Assembly (NCBI GenBank): GCA_027596035.1
Contig: JADGJA010000001.1
Span: 62,001-126,000, forward strand
Reading direction: 5' to 3'
DNA: 64,000 nucleotides
Source of the DNA: Thoreauomyces humboldtii
Taxonomy: Eukaryota; Chytridiomycota; Chytridiomycetes; Spizellomycetales; Powellomycetaceae
Below are positions 43,594 to 53,685 of the stretch, piece by piece; position 1 is the first letter of the stretch; the number at the start of each line of letters is the position of its first letter. A program made the translations under genes and the position numbers. The notes under the pieces are model-generated. The model had not been told where the DNA came from. It made no database searches and was given only the letters and a program-made list of their open reading frames with translations.

Positions 43594-44394
43594 GAGTGAT
43601 ACTTACTCGAAAAGGCATAGGTGATGTACAATGCTCCTTATGTACGCAGGGTCGACGCTCTGATCTGAAGAAAGAAGCTGACGTGACAACGTTCGGTCAC
43701 AGAAGGGAGACTCGAAGACTTTGGAAGCTTGCGGCGCTGCATGGATCGACCTAAAGAACGCGGGAACGCTGTCCAAAGAGGACCAGGCAGGCTCGATGCT
43801 CTGGCTTCACACCTAATACAGTACATGTACTGCGCAGGCCGCCCAGAGAAGTAGGTCGGACTGATAAAGGAGACTGTGATGAGATGTACTGCTGCTTGCT
43901 TCCTCAGCAGATTGGCTGGCTGCAAGTCCTCATCGAGACCTGAACGTTGCTGCGCAAGGCAATGGATCAGAGAGAGTGGTGTTGAAAGTATGGTCGCAAG
44001 TGCTCGTCAACAAACACAGCCCCTAGGAGCCCATGGCTTGACACGGAAGAGCGCTGATGTCGTTTTCAATCAGTTAGTTGAGCGTTCAATTGCCCTTGGC
44101 TCAAGCGTTTCCGTCTGGTTTCCGTCGACCTTGCAGAGAGTCCAGCTGTTCAGATGCGCGCAGGAGAGGTTCCATGGGTTTTTTTCTTTTTTTCCTCTGC
44201 CATTTATTTTACACCGCACACACGCCCCCATTCCTGTTGGACGCTGGGGTTATCGTCAAGGGGTTATCGACTTCTTCGCATAGCATCATCACCACCTTAC
44301 CACCACCACCACCACTGCCTTCATCATCCCCGATATTCGGGAACGGAGCGAGAAAGGAGATTCCCCCCGCCCCCCCACCAGTCCTTCCCCCACA
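43594..44394. other. Divergent promoter region upstream of KRE33
   Basis: 800 bases between divergent genes. The KRE33 side is pyrimidine-rich with CCA repeats at about 44280-44320 and a C-rich run just before the ATG. No RNA gene recognised. Confidence 0.5.
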
Positions 44395-47300
44395 ATGGTG
44401 CAAACACCGCAACGCAAAAAGCTCGACTCGCGCATCCCGACCATCATACAGAACAATGTCCAGCAGAACAAGAGGACCTTCTTTGTCCTCGTCGGCGACC
44501 GGGGCAGGGATCAGGTTGTCACACTTCACTTCCTCCTCGCAAAGGCTCGCGTCGCTGCAAGGCCCAACGTTCTGTGGTGCTACAAGAAGGAGCTGGGCTT
44601 CTCTAGGTGAGGCATCGGAGACTGAAAAGTCTGGCAGATGGGATCGCGTCGCCGAAGTTTTGTTTCGTTAACGTCGCTCCTCATCTTCTTCTAGCAACCG
44701 AAAAAAGCGCATGAGTCAGATCAAGCGACAGATTGCGCGAGGGATCAAGGACGCGGATGAAGAGGATCCATTTGAACTGTTCGTCTCGTCTACGTCCATC
44801 CGCTACGCTTACTACAAAGAGACGGAGAAGATCTTGGGAAACACATACGGCATGTGCGTCCTGCAGGACTTTGAGGCTCTGACTCCCAACCTCTTGGCGC
44901 GGACCGTGGAGACAGTCGAGGGAGGAGGCATCGTGGTGATCCTCCTCAAGACCATGAAGAGCCTGAAGCAGCTTTACAGCATGAACATGGACGTGCACAC
45001 GCGATACAGGACCGGAAGTCACCAGGACACCGTCGCCCGGTTCAATGAGCGATTTATCCTGTCCCTTGGCCAATGCGAATCCTGTCTCGTCGTGGATGAC
45101 GAGCTGAATGTCCTTCCCATCAGCGCCGGAAAGAACGTGAAGCCTTTGCCCAGGCTTGAGGAGCTAGCTCAAACCCCTGCCCAAAAGGAGCTCGCAGACC
45201 TCAAAGAAAGTTTGAAGGATACGGAACCCGTAGGGTCGCTTGTAGAATGCGCAAAGACGGTCGATCAGGCCAAGGCCATCCTGACTTTCATTGAGGCCAT
45301 TGCGGATAAGACGCTTCGGGCAACGGTTGCACTGACCGCTGCTCGAGGTCGCGGAAAGTCGGCGGCTCTCGGTATCGCCATGGCGGCAGCCGTTGCTTAC
45401 GGATATTCGAACATCTTTATCACATCGCCGAGCCCCGAGAACTTAAAGACTCTCTTTGAGTTCATCTTCAAGGGCTTTGATGCCCTCGGTTACGAAGAGC
45501 ACTTGGACTACGACATTGTGCAATCCACCAACCCTGCGTTCCAGAAGGCCGTCGTCCGTGTCAACATCTTCCGGGATCACCGACAAACAATTCAATGGAT
45601 CCAGCCGTCGGACCACCATGTTCTTGCACAGGCCGAGTTGGTTGTCATTGACGAAGCTGCGGCGATCCCATTGCCGGTCGTAAAGAAGCTGCTCGGCCCT
45701 TACCTTGTGTTCATGGCATCCACCATCAACGGTTACGAGGGAACCGGTCGGTCGCTATCACTGAAGCTGCTCAGCCAACTCCGTGAGCAAAGCCGCGGAT
45801 TCTCTTCAAAGAAGTCCGATTCGGGCACTCCAGGCGTTATTGTGGGACGGGACGGCAAGGAGAAGAAGTCGGGCGATACGGCCGGTCCTACGCCCACTCC
45901 CGCTGTTGTCGGAAACCGGACACTACGAGAGATCAAGCTCGAGGAACCCATCAGATACGCCGCGAACGACCACGTCGAGAGTTGGCTCAACCGACTGCTC
46001 TGCCTCGATTGTTGCACCCCAGATCCCAAGATCTCCAGATCCATCTCGGGATGCCCGCATCCGTCAAAGTGCGAGCTCTACTACGTCAACCGCGACACCC
46101 TCTTCAGCTTCCATCCCGTTTCCGAGAGCTTTCTGCAAAAGATGATGGCTTTGTACGTTGCTAGCCACTACAAGAATACCCCTAACGACCTGCAGCTGCT
46201 CAGCGATGCACCGGCGCATCATCTATTCGTCCTCTTGCCTCCCGTCGACGAGGCCCGTGCCACCACTCTCCCCGAACCTCTCTGCGTGGTGCAGGTCTGC
46301 ATGGAAGGATCGATCGCAAAGGGATCGGCCCTTTCATCGCTCGCAAAGGGTATCCGAGCATCCGGTGATCTTATCCCGTGGGTTGTAACCCAGCAGTTCC
46401 AGGACGATGATTTTGCTTCTCTATCCGGAGCTCGTGTCGTCCGCATCGCCACGCATCCCGACTATGTGGGTATGGGTTACGGCAAGCGTGCTGTTGACCT
46501 TCTCGAAGACTACTACAGCGGGCAAGTGGCATCTCTTTCTGAGGATGACGACAACGTGACATCTTCGGTACCAGACTCTGTCACCCGCGTCGGAGATGAG
46601 GAACTCAACGAGACATCACTCATGAAAGACGAGATTCGCGTTCGTGACCCCGCTACCATGCCCCCTCTCCTCCTTAAGCTCTCTGAGCGACCCGTAAAGG
46701 AGCACCTTCACTGGCTCGGTGTTTCCTATGGAATCACAGCTCCCCTTCACAAGTTTTGGAAGCGAAGTGGTTTTGTTCCCGTCTACCTCCGCCAGACCGC
46801 CAACGATCTAACTGGCGAGCACACCTGCGTCATGCTCAAGAAGCTCGATCGATCCGCATCGATGCCTTCCTCGTCATCTGACGTGACGGTCGCTCATTCT
46901 GCGTGGTTGGAGTCGTTCATGTTGGACTTCAGACGTAGGTTCATCGAGCTCCTGTCGTACCAGTTCAAGATCTTTTCACCCATCCTCGTCCTGAGCGTCT
47001 TCGAGGCTGCCGGGTCCATCAAGGATGCTCCACCACCAGTTGAGAGTGAGGCCGCAATGGACGCTACGGTTGCACCCCTCTCGATTCCAGGGGAGATCTC
47101 CCGTCTCTTCACCCCTTACGATCTCAAGCGACTGGAATCGTACACACACAACCTCCTCGACTATCATGTCATCATGGATCTGGTTCCCGCGCTCGCTCGT
47201 GCCTACTTCCTCGGTCGTCTTCATCGACCGGGACAGACCAACGCCGCCTTTGTCAAGTTGTCTCCCGTTCAGGCTGCCCTCCTCGCCGGACTGGGATTGC

Positions 47301-47914
47301 AGAAAAAGTCGGTGGACGATCTCGCAAAGGAACTCGACGTGCCAGGGACTCAGATCATGGCTCTGTTCGGGAAGTGCGTCAGGAAATGCCACGCGTTCCT
47401 CTCAGGCGTGGTAGAGGGTGGCGTTAGGGAAGCCGTAGACGCCGCCCCTGCTCCCAAACCTTCCTCAATCACGGAAGTCAAGGACGACGATTCCATGGAC
47501 GTCGACGCTCAACCCGAACCATCATCATCATCCAGCCACCTCCCTCGAGACGTGATGGACGAGGCCGCATGGGACCCGACCCGTCAATCCCTCTCGAACG
47601 ACCTCTCCGAGTCGGCCGAATCCGCGTCCCTTCTTGCATTGAGAGCTGAGCAGAAGAAGGTCCTCGCTTCACTCGACCTCGATCGGTACGCCATCCCAGA
47701 AGAAGTCGACCTCGAACTGGGTGCGGGTGCGGGTGCCTCGGCAACAGTCGTCAACGTTCCCTCCAGCAAGAAGAGGAAGCTTGTCCCTGAGGGTGGGTCG
47801 GCAAGGGAGATTGCGGCGAAACACAGAGGAGACGAGACGATCTTCGATCCAAAGGGTCTTATGACCAAAAAGAAGGACAAGGTCAAGAAGGCTCTCAGGA
47901 AGAGCAGGAGTTAG
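44395..47914 (+). CDS. KRE33: RNA cytidine acetyltransferase Kre33/NAT10
   Basis: Exons 44395-44606 and 44695-47914 give 1143 residues. The enzyme makes N4-acetylcytidine in 18S rRNA and some tRNAs and is needed for small-subunit assembly in the nucleolus. The order matches the family: DUF1726 domain (RTFFVLVGDRGRDQVVTLHF), RecD-type ATPase with Walker A TAARGRGKSAALG and Walker B LVVIDEAAAIPL, GNAT fold with acetyl-CoA loop VGMGYGKRAVDLL, then the tRNA-binding C-terminal domain (FLGRLHRPGQTNAAFVKLSP). The lysine-rich end (SKKRKLVPEGG, KKKDKVKKALRKSRS) is a nuclear/nucleolar signal. Slightly longer than yeast (1056) because of a Gly/Ser-rich insert at about residues 430-470 and an acidic linker. 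Confidence 0.97.
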
Positions 47915-48377
47915 TTTAGTGGGTTACTATGGCACTGTTTCCAGTGCGGAGGTGAAGGAAGATCTGTGCCCTTTGTGCTGGGCTACCTTGCGATTATTAT
48001 TGTTATTGTCTGTCCTTTGCTCCCCAACCTGTGAATCGCAAGCAGATCTGCTTCATGGGACTCATGGGTCTGTTCTTTGGTCCCGTCTCGGTGGGCCGTG
48101 AAACTCGCGAGAAGTGTGAGTCTGTCCGACCTCTGTTTCATGGGTTTCATGGGACTCATGGAACTGAGCAAGCGTTGAAGAACGCTGACTCTGTCGAAAA
48201 GGGGCGCCGCTGCGTGAGCGCAACAATCGCTGACAGACCACGCAGCAGCAGGATGCTCTCCGCAAAGCAATCATGCTGGTACTGCGAGAGAATCCTATAA
48301 AGGCCAGCGCTCGCTCGTCGATCCCCGGCGAACTACATCTTTTAATTAATTTTTAAACAAGCGACAAAAGCAAAACC
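47915..48377. other. Intergenic with CATGGG repeats
   Basis: About 460 bases between KRE33 and the Dabb gene. Around 48053-48165 the word TCATGGG recurs (TTCATGGGACTCATGGG, then TTCATGGGTTTCATGGG). No RNA gene recognised. Confidence 0.5.
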
Positions 48378-48864
48378 ATGACCGTCACCCACATCGGTAA
48401 GACGGATCCGCATCTCGTGCTAGCCGTTACTCAGTCTTCCTTTTGTTCCCAGTCCTCTTCAAGTTCAAGGATTCCGTACCAGCCACTGATGTCGCAACGG
48501 TCGAAAAAGCAGTCTGAAACCTGAAGAACGAACCAACAGTCTTGAAAATGTCGTTCGGTCCGACTTTCACCACACAGAAGGCTCAAGGGTTCACTCACAG
48601 TCAGTGCTTGGCTTGTGATGGGTTAGCCATTTGATCTTCTTCACTGATTTGTTCCTGCTGGAACAGCCATGGTCTTTGAGTTCGCCAACAGGGAGGATCT
48701 CGCTACGTATCTCTCAAGTTCCACGCACGGTGAGTGACCGCGTGAGGGGCCAACTTAATCTGGCCATGAGTAACGAACATCATATTTGTGTCAGACGAGT
48801 TCGTCTCGAAGTTCAGTGCAAACGTTCCAGAGAACGGACTGCTGATCATGGACATTGAGATGTA
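48378..48864 (+). pseudogene. Dabb (stress-response A/B barrel) gene with in-frame TGA
   Basis: Exons 48378-48396, 48452-48599, 48667-48729 and 48795-48864 splice to 99 codons plus TAA with good GT-AG sites. The product reads as a complete Dabb barrel: MTVTHIVLFKFKDSVPATD, then NLKNEPTVLKMSFGP, GFTHTMVFEFANREDL and a last strand GLLIMDIEM. Dabb proteins are small dimers induced by stress, or olivetolic-acid-cyclase-like enzymes. Codon 28 (48515-48517) is TGA, between the first helix and the next strand, and no intron can remove it. Everything else is intact, so the change is recent, or is a sequence error, or the stop is read through. The nearest ATG after it could not make a full fold. Confidence 0.75.
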
Positions 48865-49069
48865 ATTTGACCAAGGAATTCTGCAGATACAGTATTACGA
48901 TGTGCTTGCATATAGCGTGAAGATGTAACTGCGGAAAACAGAGTGCTCGTAATTGAAATGCTGGGTATGGATGGGATCGCTTGCCTCCCGTAGAGGCAGG
49001 CGGAACGATGGAATACGATTGCGCGAGCTTATATACACGAGCAGCGAACGCCGTGAAACAGTACATCCC

Positions 49070-50152
49070 TCAAAACAGAATGGAGTGCCCTTTGGGAATC
49101 GGCCCATCCGCTTTCGTGTACAGCACTCTGCCGCTCTTAGCAACCCTCCGTCGAGTGAGCTTGCACTCTCGGTTCCAGACAAACTTGCATCCGTCCTGCA
49201 TCATTTTCTCGACGATACGAGCGATATTACGCGTATCGTCCTGTCCGGAATGCTCGCGTCCCTGGAACTCCATCCCCAGAGCGTTGAGCATGCCAGAGAG
49301 ATTCGTTCTTTCCCGCTGATAGAAATCCACGTACAGCATCCGCAGGTCCACGAAGCGGACAAGATAGGAAGGCCGGTTGATGAGCGAGTGCTCGCACTGC
49401 TTTCGAATGAAATCCCTCACGTCCCAAGGTCCATCGCACACGAACACCACGTTCTGGAACGGATGGACGGCGTACTTGCTGAGCCAGGCTTCGAACCTTG
49501 CCAGTACGACGGGAAACGTGTCAGCTGCATCCACCGTCTCTTGCTTGATGCCCGTGAGGTTTTTGCAAAAGTCGCTCAGGGTCGGATGCAGTGACGGTCG
49601 AACATAAGCGTGGAACTCATCAACACGTCGATGCGTCCGACCGTCTACCAGAACTACAGGGAACTCTATGATCTCGTTTGGATACGCCCAGTCGCACCCT
49701 TCCGTGCACGTAGCTTCCACGTCAAACACTAGGTAGAGATCGAAAGGCTGATGGCCGGCCCCTTTTTCTACGTCCATCCCCTGTTCTCGAATCGGATCCT
49801 CCGTAACAGCGATCGCTGGTTGGGATTCGGACAACACCGGGGACGACACCTGATCGGCGCCTCGTCTCGATGCTTCCACCTCGGGCGCGTCATTTCGCTT
49901 TTTTCCTTTCCGTAACCGCTGTTGTAAGGATTGCTTATTTCCTCGGGTATCTAATCCTAGAGCTTCAAGCTGTATCCGCAGAGCTTCTACCACGGGTGCT
50001 ACCGAGGATTCTTGGGACAAGGGCGACGCTGGCGAGGGCGCGACAGAACGTGGTCCGGGAGGTGCGATTACGAAAGGTGACGAGGAGCTGAGCGGAGACT
50101 GAAAGACTGAGGGGCCACTTTCAGATCTGCTGGGCTTCTTGTTGATAGTCAT
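49070..50152 (-). CDS. Eri1-like 3'-5' exoribonuclease with SAP domain
   Basis: Single exon, 360 residues from the ATG at 50152 (the frame extends further upstream without an ATG). A SAP nucleic-acid-binding motif is at about residues 30-65 (VEALRIQLEALGLDTRGNK). The DEDDh exonuclease covers about 115-320: YLVFDVEATC (Asp, Glu), FVCDGPWDVRDF (Asp), and REHSGQDDTRNIARI (His and Asp). Eri1/3'hExo trims siRNA ends, histone mRNA and 5.8S rRNA. A short Cys-containing tail follows (GCKFVWNRECKLTRRR), and the basic KGKKRN may be a nuclear signal. All five catalytic residues are present. Substrate here is inference; family members act both in RNA interference and rRNA maturation. Confidence 0.92.
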   Translation of the reverse strand: MTINKKPSRSESGPSVFQSPLSSSSPFVIAPPGPRSVAPSPASPLSQESSVAPVVEALRIQLEALGLDTRGNKQSLQQRLRKGKKRNDAPEVEASRRGADQVSSPVLSESQPAIAVTEDPIREQGMDVEKGAGHQPFDLYLVFDVEATCTEGCDWAYPNEIIEFPVVLVDGRTHRRVDEFHAYVRPSLHPTLSDFCKNLTGIKQETVDAADTFPVVLARFEAWLSKYAVHPFQNVVFVCDGPWDVRDFIRKQCEHSLINRPSYLVRFVDLRMLYVDFYQRERTNLSGMLNALGMEFQGREHSGQDDTRNIARIVEKMMQDGCKFVWNRECKLTRRRVAKSGRVLYTKADGPIPKGHSILF

Positions 50153-50592
50153 AGCTTGCTGCCAGAGCTTGGGCGGATTATTTGAGAAATTGTGTACAAG
50201 TATGGTTGCCGAAGATGCCAAGGAGTGAGTGCACTTCTTGAAGTACCGAAAGGTCTAGGAAAATGGCTCCGGAGCCGCACTTCCGGTACGTAGAAACTGG
50301 CCTGGTTGCAAGAACTTGATATTAATCATGGTCAAAATTGAATGAATTCATAACGGATTCTATAACAATGATGAACAGGACGGGTATTGTACTGTTGTAG
50401 AGGGCAAACGAGCCAAGATCCAGGAACAAGTGACAGCGAGCGCAATCAAGTCATATCGCGGAGCCCGCTCCAACATTTGCGTATATTCCTTCCTGAGCAG
50501 CCGTTTCTGCTCCAAAGTGTTATCTCTCTGGGCACGTTCTGAGACAAATCGACCAGGAATGCGCTCAGCATATGATTTTGCACGTCCGTCCT
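50153..50592. other. Intergenic, upstream of the exonuclease
   Basis: 440 bases between two minus-strand genes. A minus-strand open frame from 50638 into this region is a shifted reading of the last EMC8 exon and not a gene. Nothing else recognised. Confidence 0.5.
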
Positions 50593-51548
50593 TCACATGA
50601 CTTTGGTGTGCTTGTGCAGGGAGCTCGTTGAAAGCCAATCCAAGCTGATGTTGTTGAGGTGACTACAAAGGAGAGTTCGTCAATTCCTGTCAAAGAGGAT
50701 CTTATTCCAGCTTCCAGAGCTTACCTCTCAAAATCGTTGAGGCTCTCGTAACTCCGGTCCGATACAATCGACCGAATGTCCAATGGAGCGGTCAGCTCAA
50801 GCCTATTGGTTTAAAGGGAATCAGAAGCTTTGTAAGAGAAGGGAACGTGTGGCCCATGAGGTTTAAGCGAACAACCCTTTCGCACCGTTCCGATGGTAAC
50901 GCTTTCCATGAAGGGCTGGAGTACATGTGTGGCTGGAAACGATCAGAGGATCAGCCCAACTGATTTGAGGCACCGATTCGACCGATCGCTGAACGGACGT
51001 ACTAGAACAGCGAGTGCACTCTTTTCTTGAAGTTTCGACGCGTCCACCTACATTCAAGGAAGTACTCAATGGTGAGGGGGAGGTTCAACCAGCAGGTGCG
51101 GTCGGTGTTATGTATGGGAAGTGCTCGTGACTCTTTACCAACAGCAGAAGCGCGCCACCCCCAAGGTTCTGTTCGATTGTGTTCGCAACAGTTGTTGCGG
51201 TTGCATTGATATTTTTATCGTCGAAACGTTGATTGGCGGTGTAGTAGCCTACTATCTGCAACGAGTTCAACACGCTGAACGCCTCCACCTGAGCCAAGGT
51301 ACAGCACCATGAGCACACGACCTCTTCTGACCTGCATCTCCGAACGCTTCTCCTACCTGCTGCATCGCTACCTCTAGCATGGGGGTCAAAGGCTGGGAGT
51401 GGAACAGCGGAAGAGCGGCTGTCACGACGACCTTGTCGCCAACCTTGGTTCCAAGGAGCACGCCGCACACATCGTGGACGGCAAACTTTGCGCAGTGATG
51501 TATGATCTTCGCATAAGCGCTTGACGATAGTTGATAGGAAGCTGGCAT
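50593..51548 (-). CDS. EMC8: ER membrane complex subunit 8/9
   Basis: Exons 51548-51357, 51288-51139, 51047-51003, 50932-50886, 50802-50725 and 50662-50593 give 193 residues (human EMC8 has 210). It has the catalytically dead MPN fold of EMC8/9: SSSAYAKIIHHCAKFAVHDV, AALPLFHSQPLTPMLEVAM, LQIVGYYTANQRFDD, LLLLVDASKL, and the C-terminal signature VSDRSYESLNDFESHLNNI, which corresponds to the SRSYETLVDFDNHLDDI of the human protein. EMC inserts transmembrane proteins into the ER. The JAMM zinc residues are absent, as in the family. Saccharomyces lacks this subunit. Three of the six exons are under 80 bases, so the gene is invisible without splicing. Confidence 0.88.
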
Positions 51549-51828
51549 GGTCTTTTCTTAGCGGCACTGAAGCTGTATAGCGGATGCTTCTGTGGATTCC
51601 TCTCCGGCGGTCGTCGAGGAAAACCTCACGGGAAGACTTTCAGGAATCGCGTGAGTCACTGTGAGTCAGGGAGCCGCCTTCGAATCCTTCGTCTCTATCT
51701 CAACACGTTTTGGTTCTTCCGCAGCATCCTTGTTTCCTTATTGCTACTCAGATTACTTCCGCAAGCGACCACACTGTAAGGCGCCAAAGCCCTAGACATC
51801 TTTGCCATATTCTTCCAGGTTCGCCGCG
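51549..51828. promoter_or_regulatory. Divergent promoter EMC8 / F-box-ankyrin
   Basis: 280 bases between divergent starts. No clear factor site. Confidence 0.45.
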
Positions 51829-53511
51829 ATGAGTGCCCCTCTTGGCGGCGTCGTTTACCTACCGCCCGAGCTCTTCGATCAGATTGCACGCCATGCAGAC
51901 ATTCCCACTCTCATCAACCTTCTCTGTTCGTGCTCCCACGTACACCGCAACATACTTTCTAACACGGTCACGCAAGTGGTCATCAGTCGGTGGGGGTCAG
52001 CTGCCGCCCTCAAGGCCGACCCCTCTCCGCCAGCTAGCCCTAGGCCGGTGCTCGGATCCGGACCAGCTCGTGAGCAGGACAAGTTCCTCGGTACCAGCCG
52101 TGGCCGAACGTGGGCTAGCGAAATGCTGCGTCTCATCTTCTGCAGTCGGTTCCGAAGCGGATTGGAGTTCCTCTTCGTGCACGCCCCCATGTCGTCAAAG
52201 ACGTGGAAGACTGTCGGCCTAGCCTTCCTTTACAGATCCGCGTCCGACGGATGGCTCGACGGTCTGACTTTCTTTGTGGAGAAGGTCGGGATCTCGCCTT
52301 GCACGGGGCTGTCTTCCGAACATTGGGACAGGATTCCGATTGGCGGATTGGGGCGAGCGGGGCGCCCTTGGTCAGCAGCCTTGCTCGCATCTCAGTTCGA
52401 CGCGTTCGTCTATCTCGACGGAATTCACGGCTCGGTGTGTCCAGATGCAAAGTCCTGCCGCACGTCGTGCTTTCAGCGGCAGGTCCCTTGTTATGCCCTC
52501 GTGAACGATTGGACGTGGGCACGCAGCTGCCCCACATTCGATGTCTCACGCTGGGAAGAGGATACAATGAAGCTATTTGATTACTGCTTGGCAAAATGGA
52601 TCGAGGCGGGCAGCTACACTGAGGACAGAGAAGCATGTGTGCAGTATATCAACAATGCCGTTGAATCAGGCAGTCTGCGTCTTGTCAAGTATATTCTGGG
52701 CCGAACTCCACCGCAATGGATTCCACCGATTACCACCATATTTATGAATTCGACTGGAGTAATCAACCCTCCATCTGTTCTACCTCTCTTCATGTTGAAG
52801 CTGATAAATATCGCTGAATGGCGGCGGCTTCAAAGCCTCATCCTCGCCCATCTACTGGACCTCGCGTCCGTGAATGTGGGAGAAAACACCGGGATGGGTT
52901 TCGATGACCTATGGATGACTGCTTTTAAAATTGTCTACGCCGCCCCAACTCCGGATCTTTTACAGGCAATGGTCAATCATCAGCCTCACGATGTATCTCC
53001 GCTCATCGAGAAAGCGAGTGGAAGCCTCCCTATCGTCAAGTTCCTCAACGACAAATGCAAGACCGACCTATCTCCATATCTCCACGACATCGCTTGCTGG
53101 GCCTCCAAAACCTGCAACGACCGTTGCGAGCGTCTGATTTACCTGCACAAAACCCTCGGCTACGATGTCTCCTCCCGGAACGACAAGCTCCTCATCGAGT
53201 GCGCCAAAGCAGGAGATGTCGAGAGTCTGGAGTACCTCCGATCAGTCGGCGTCGACGTTCGCACTCAGGATGACAAGGCCTTCGTCATGGCCGTTCGGAG
53301 CAGATCGGGTTTTGCCGCTGTTCGTTGGCTGCTCAAAGCCGGTGCCGACATCGGCGCTCAGAATGGCCGAGCCATTCGAGCTGTCCGATCCAGAGCCGAC
53401 TACCTTCACATGTCCACCTACAACTTTATCGCGGAGGAGCTTGGGCCAAACATCAGCATTGATGAGGATGTTGACATCATATTGGAGAAGCTTCGGAAAT
53501 TTTCCGGATAG
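51829..53511 (+). CDS. F-box-like and ankyrin-like repeat protein
   Basis: Single exon of 560 residues from the ATG at 51829. The start resembles an F-box (VYLPPELFDQIARHADIPTL, LLCSCSHVHRNIL). After a long alpha-helical middle, the C-terminal 150 residues read as degenerate ankyrin repeats (LIECAKAGDVESLEYLRSVG, then FAAVRWLLKAGADIGAQNG). Proteins of this kind are expanded in chytrid and amoeboid genomes and in large DNA viruses; they usually connect substrates to SCF ligases. I see no virus-like feature and the base composition matches its neighbours. A cysteine-containing loop (CPDAKSCRTSCFQRQVPC) occurs in the middle. Function unknown. Confidence 0.75.
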   Translation: MSAPLGGVVYLPPELFDQIARHADIPTLINLLCSCSHVHRNILSNTVTQVVISRWGSAAALKADPSPPASPRPVLGSGPAREQDKFLGTSRGRTWASEMLRLIFCSRFRSGLEFLFVHAPMSSKTWKTVGLAFLYRSASDGWLDGLTFFVEKVGISPCTGLSSEHWDRIPIGGLGRAGRPWSAALLASQFDAFVYLDGIHGSVCPDAKSCRTSCFQRQVPCYALVNDWTWARSCPTFDVSRWEEDTMKLFDYCLAKWIEAGSYTEDREACVQYINNAVESGSLRLVKYILGRTPPQWIPPITTIFMNSTGVINPPSVLPLFMLKLINIAEWRRLQSLILAHLLDLASVNVGENTGMGFDDLWMTAFKIVYAAPTPDLLQAMVNHQPHDVSPLIEKASGSLPIVKFLNDKCKTDLSPYLHDIACWASKTCNDRCERLIYLHKTLGYDVSSRNDKLLIECAKAGDVESLEYLRSVGVDVRTQDDKAFVMAVRSRSGFAAVRWLLKAGADIGAQNGRAIRAVRSRADYLHMSTYNFIAEELGPNISIDEDVDIILEKLRKFSG

Positions 53512-53685
53512 ACGTGGATCATCTGGCATCATATGCTACAAATCGTGTCTGTGAACTGGGCTATATAATTTCAAGCAAATCACGTAGACCTCGAGCTAAA
53601 ACTGCCACATTGGAAAGCCAGGGCAACTACGGAGATATGAGATCAAGAAGAACTGAAGAAAAATGAAAAAGTAAACTCTCGTTGC

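Noticed and set aside
50360..50638. Open frame on the minus strand with a hydrophobic end, looking like a tail-anchored protein
   Set aside because: It starts in a shifted frame of the last EMC8 exon (50662-50593). The EMC8 frame through this exon matches the family C-terminus, so the longer frame is a by-product.
51829..53511. Possible viral origin of the F-box/ankyrin-like gene
   Set aside because: Such proteins also occur in giant viruses, but base composition and neighbours are ordinary and no other viral gene is near.
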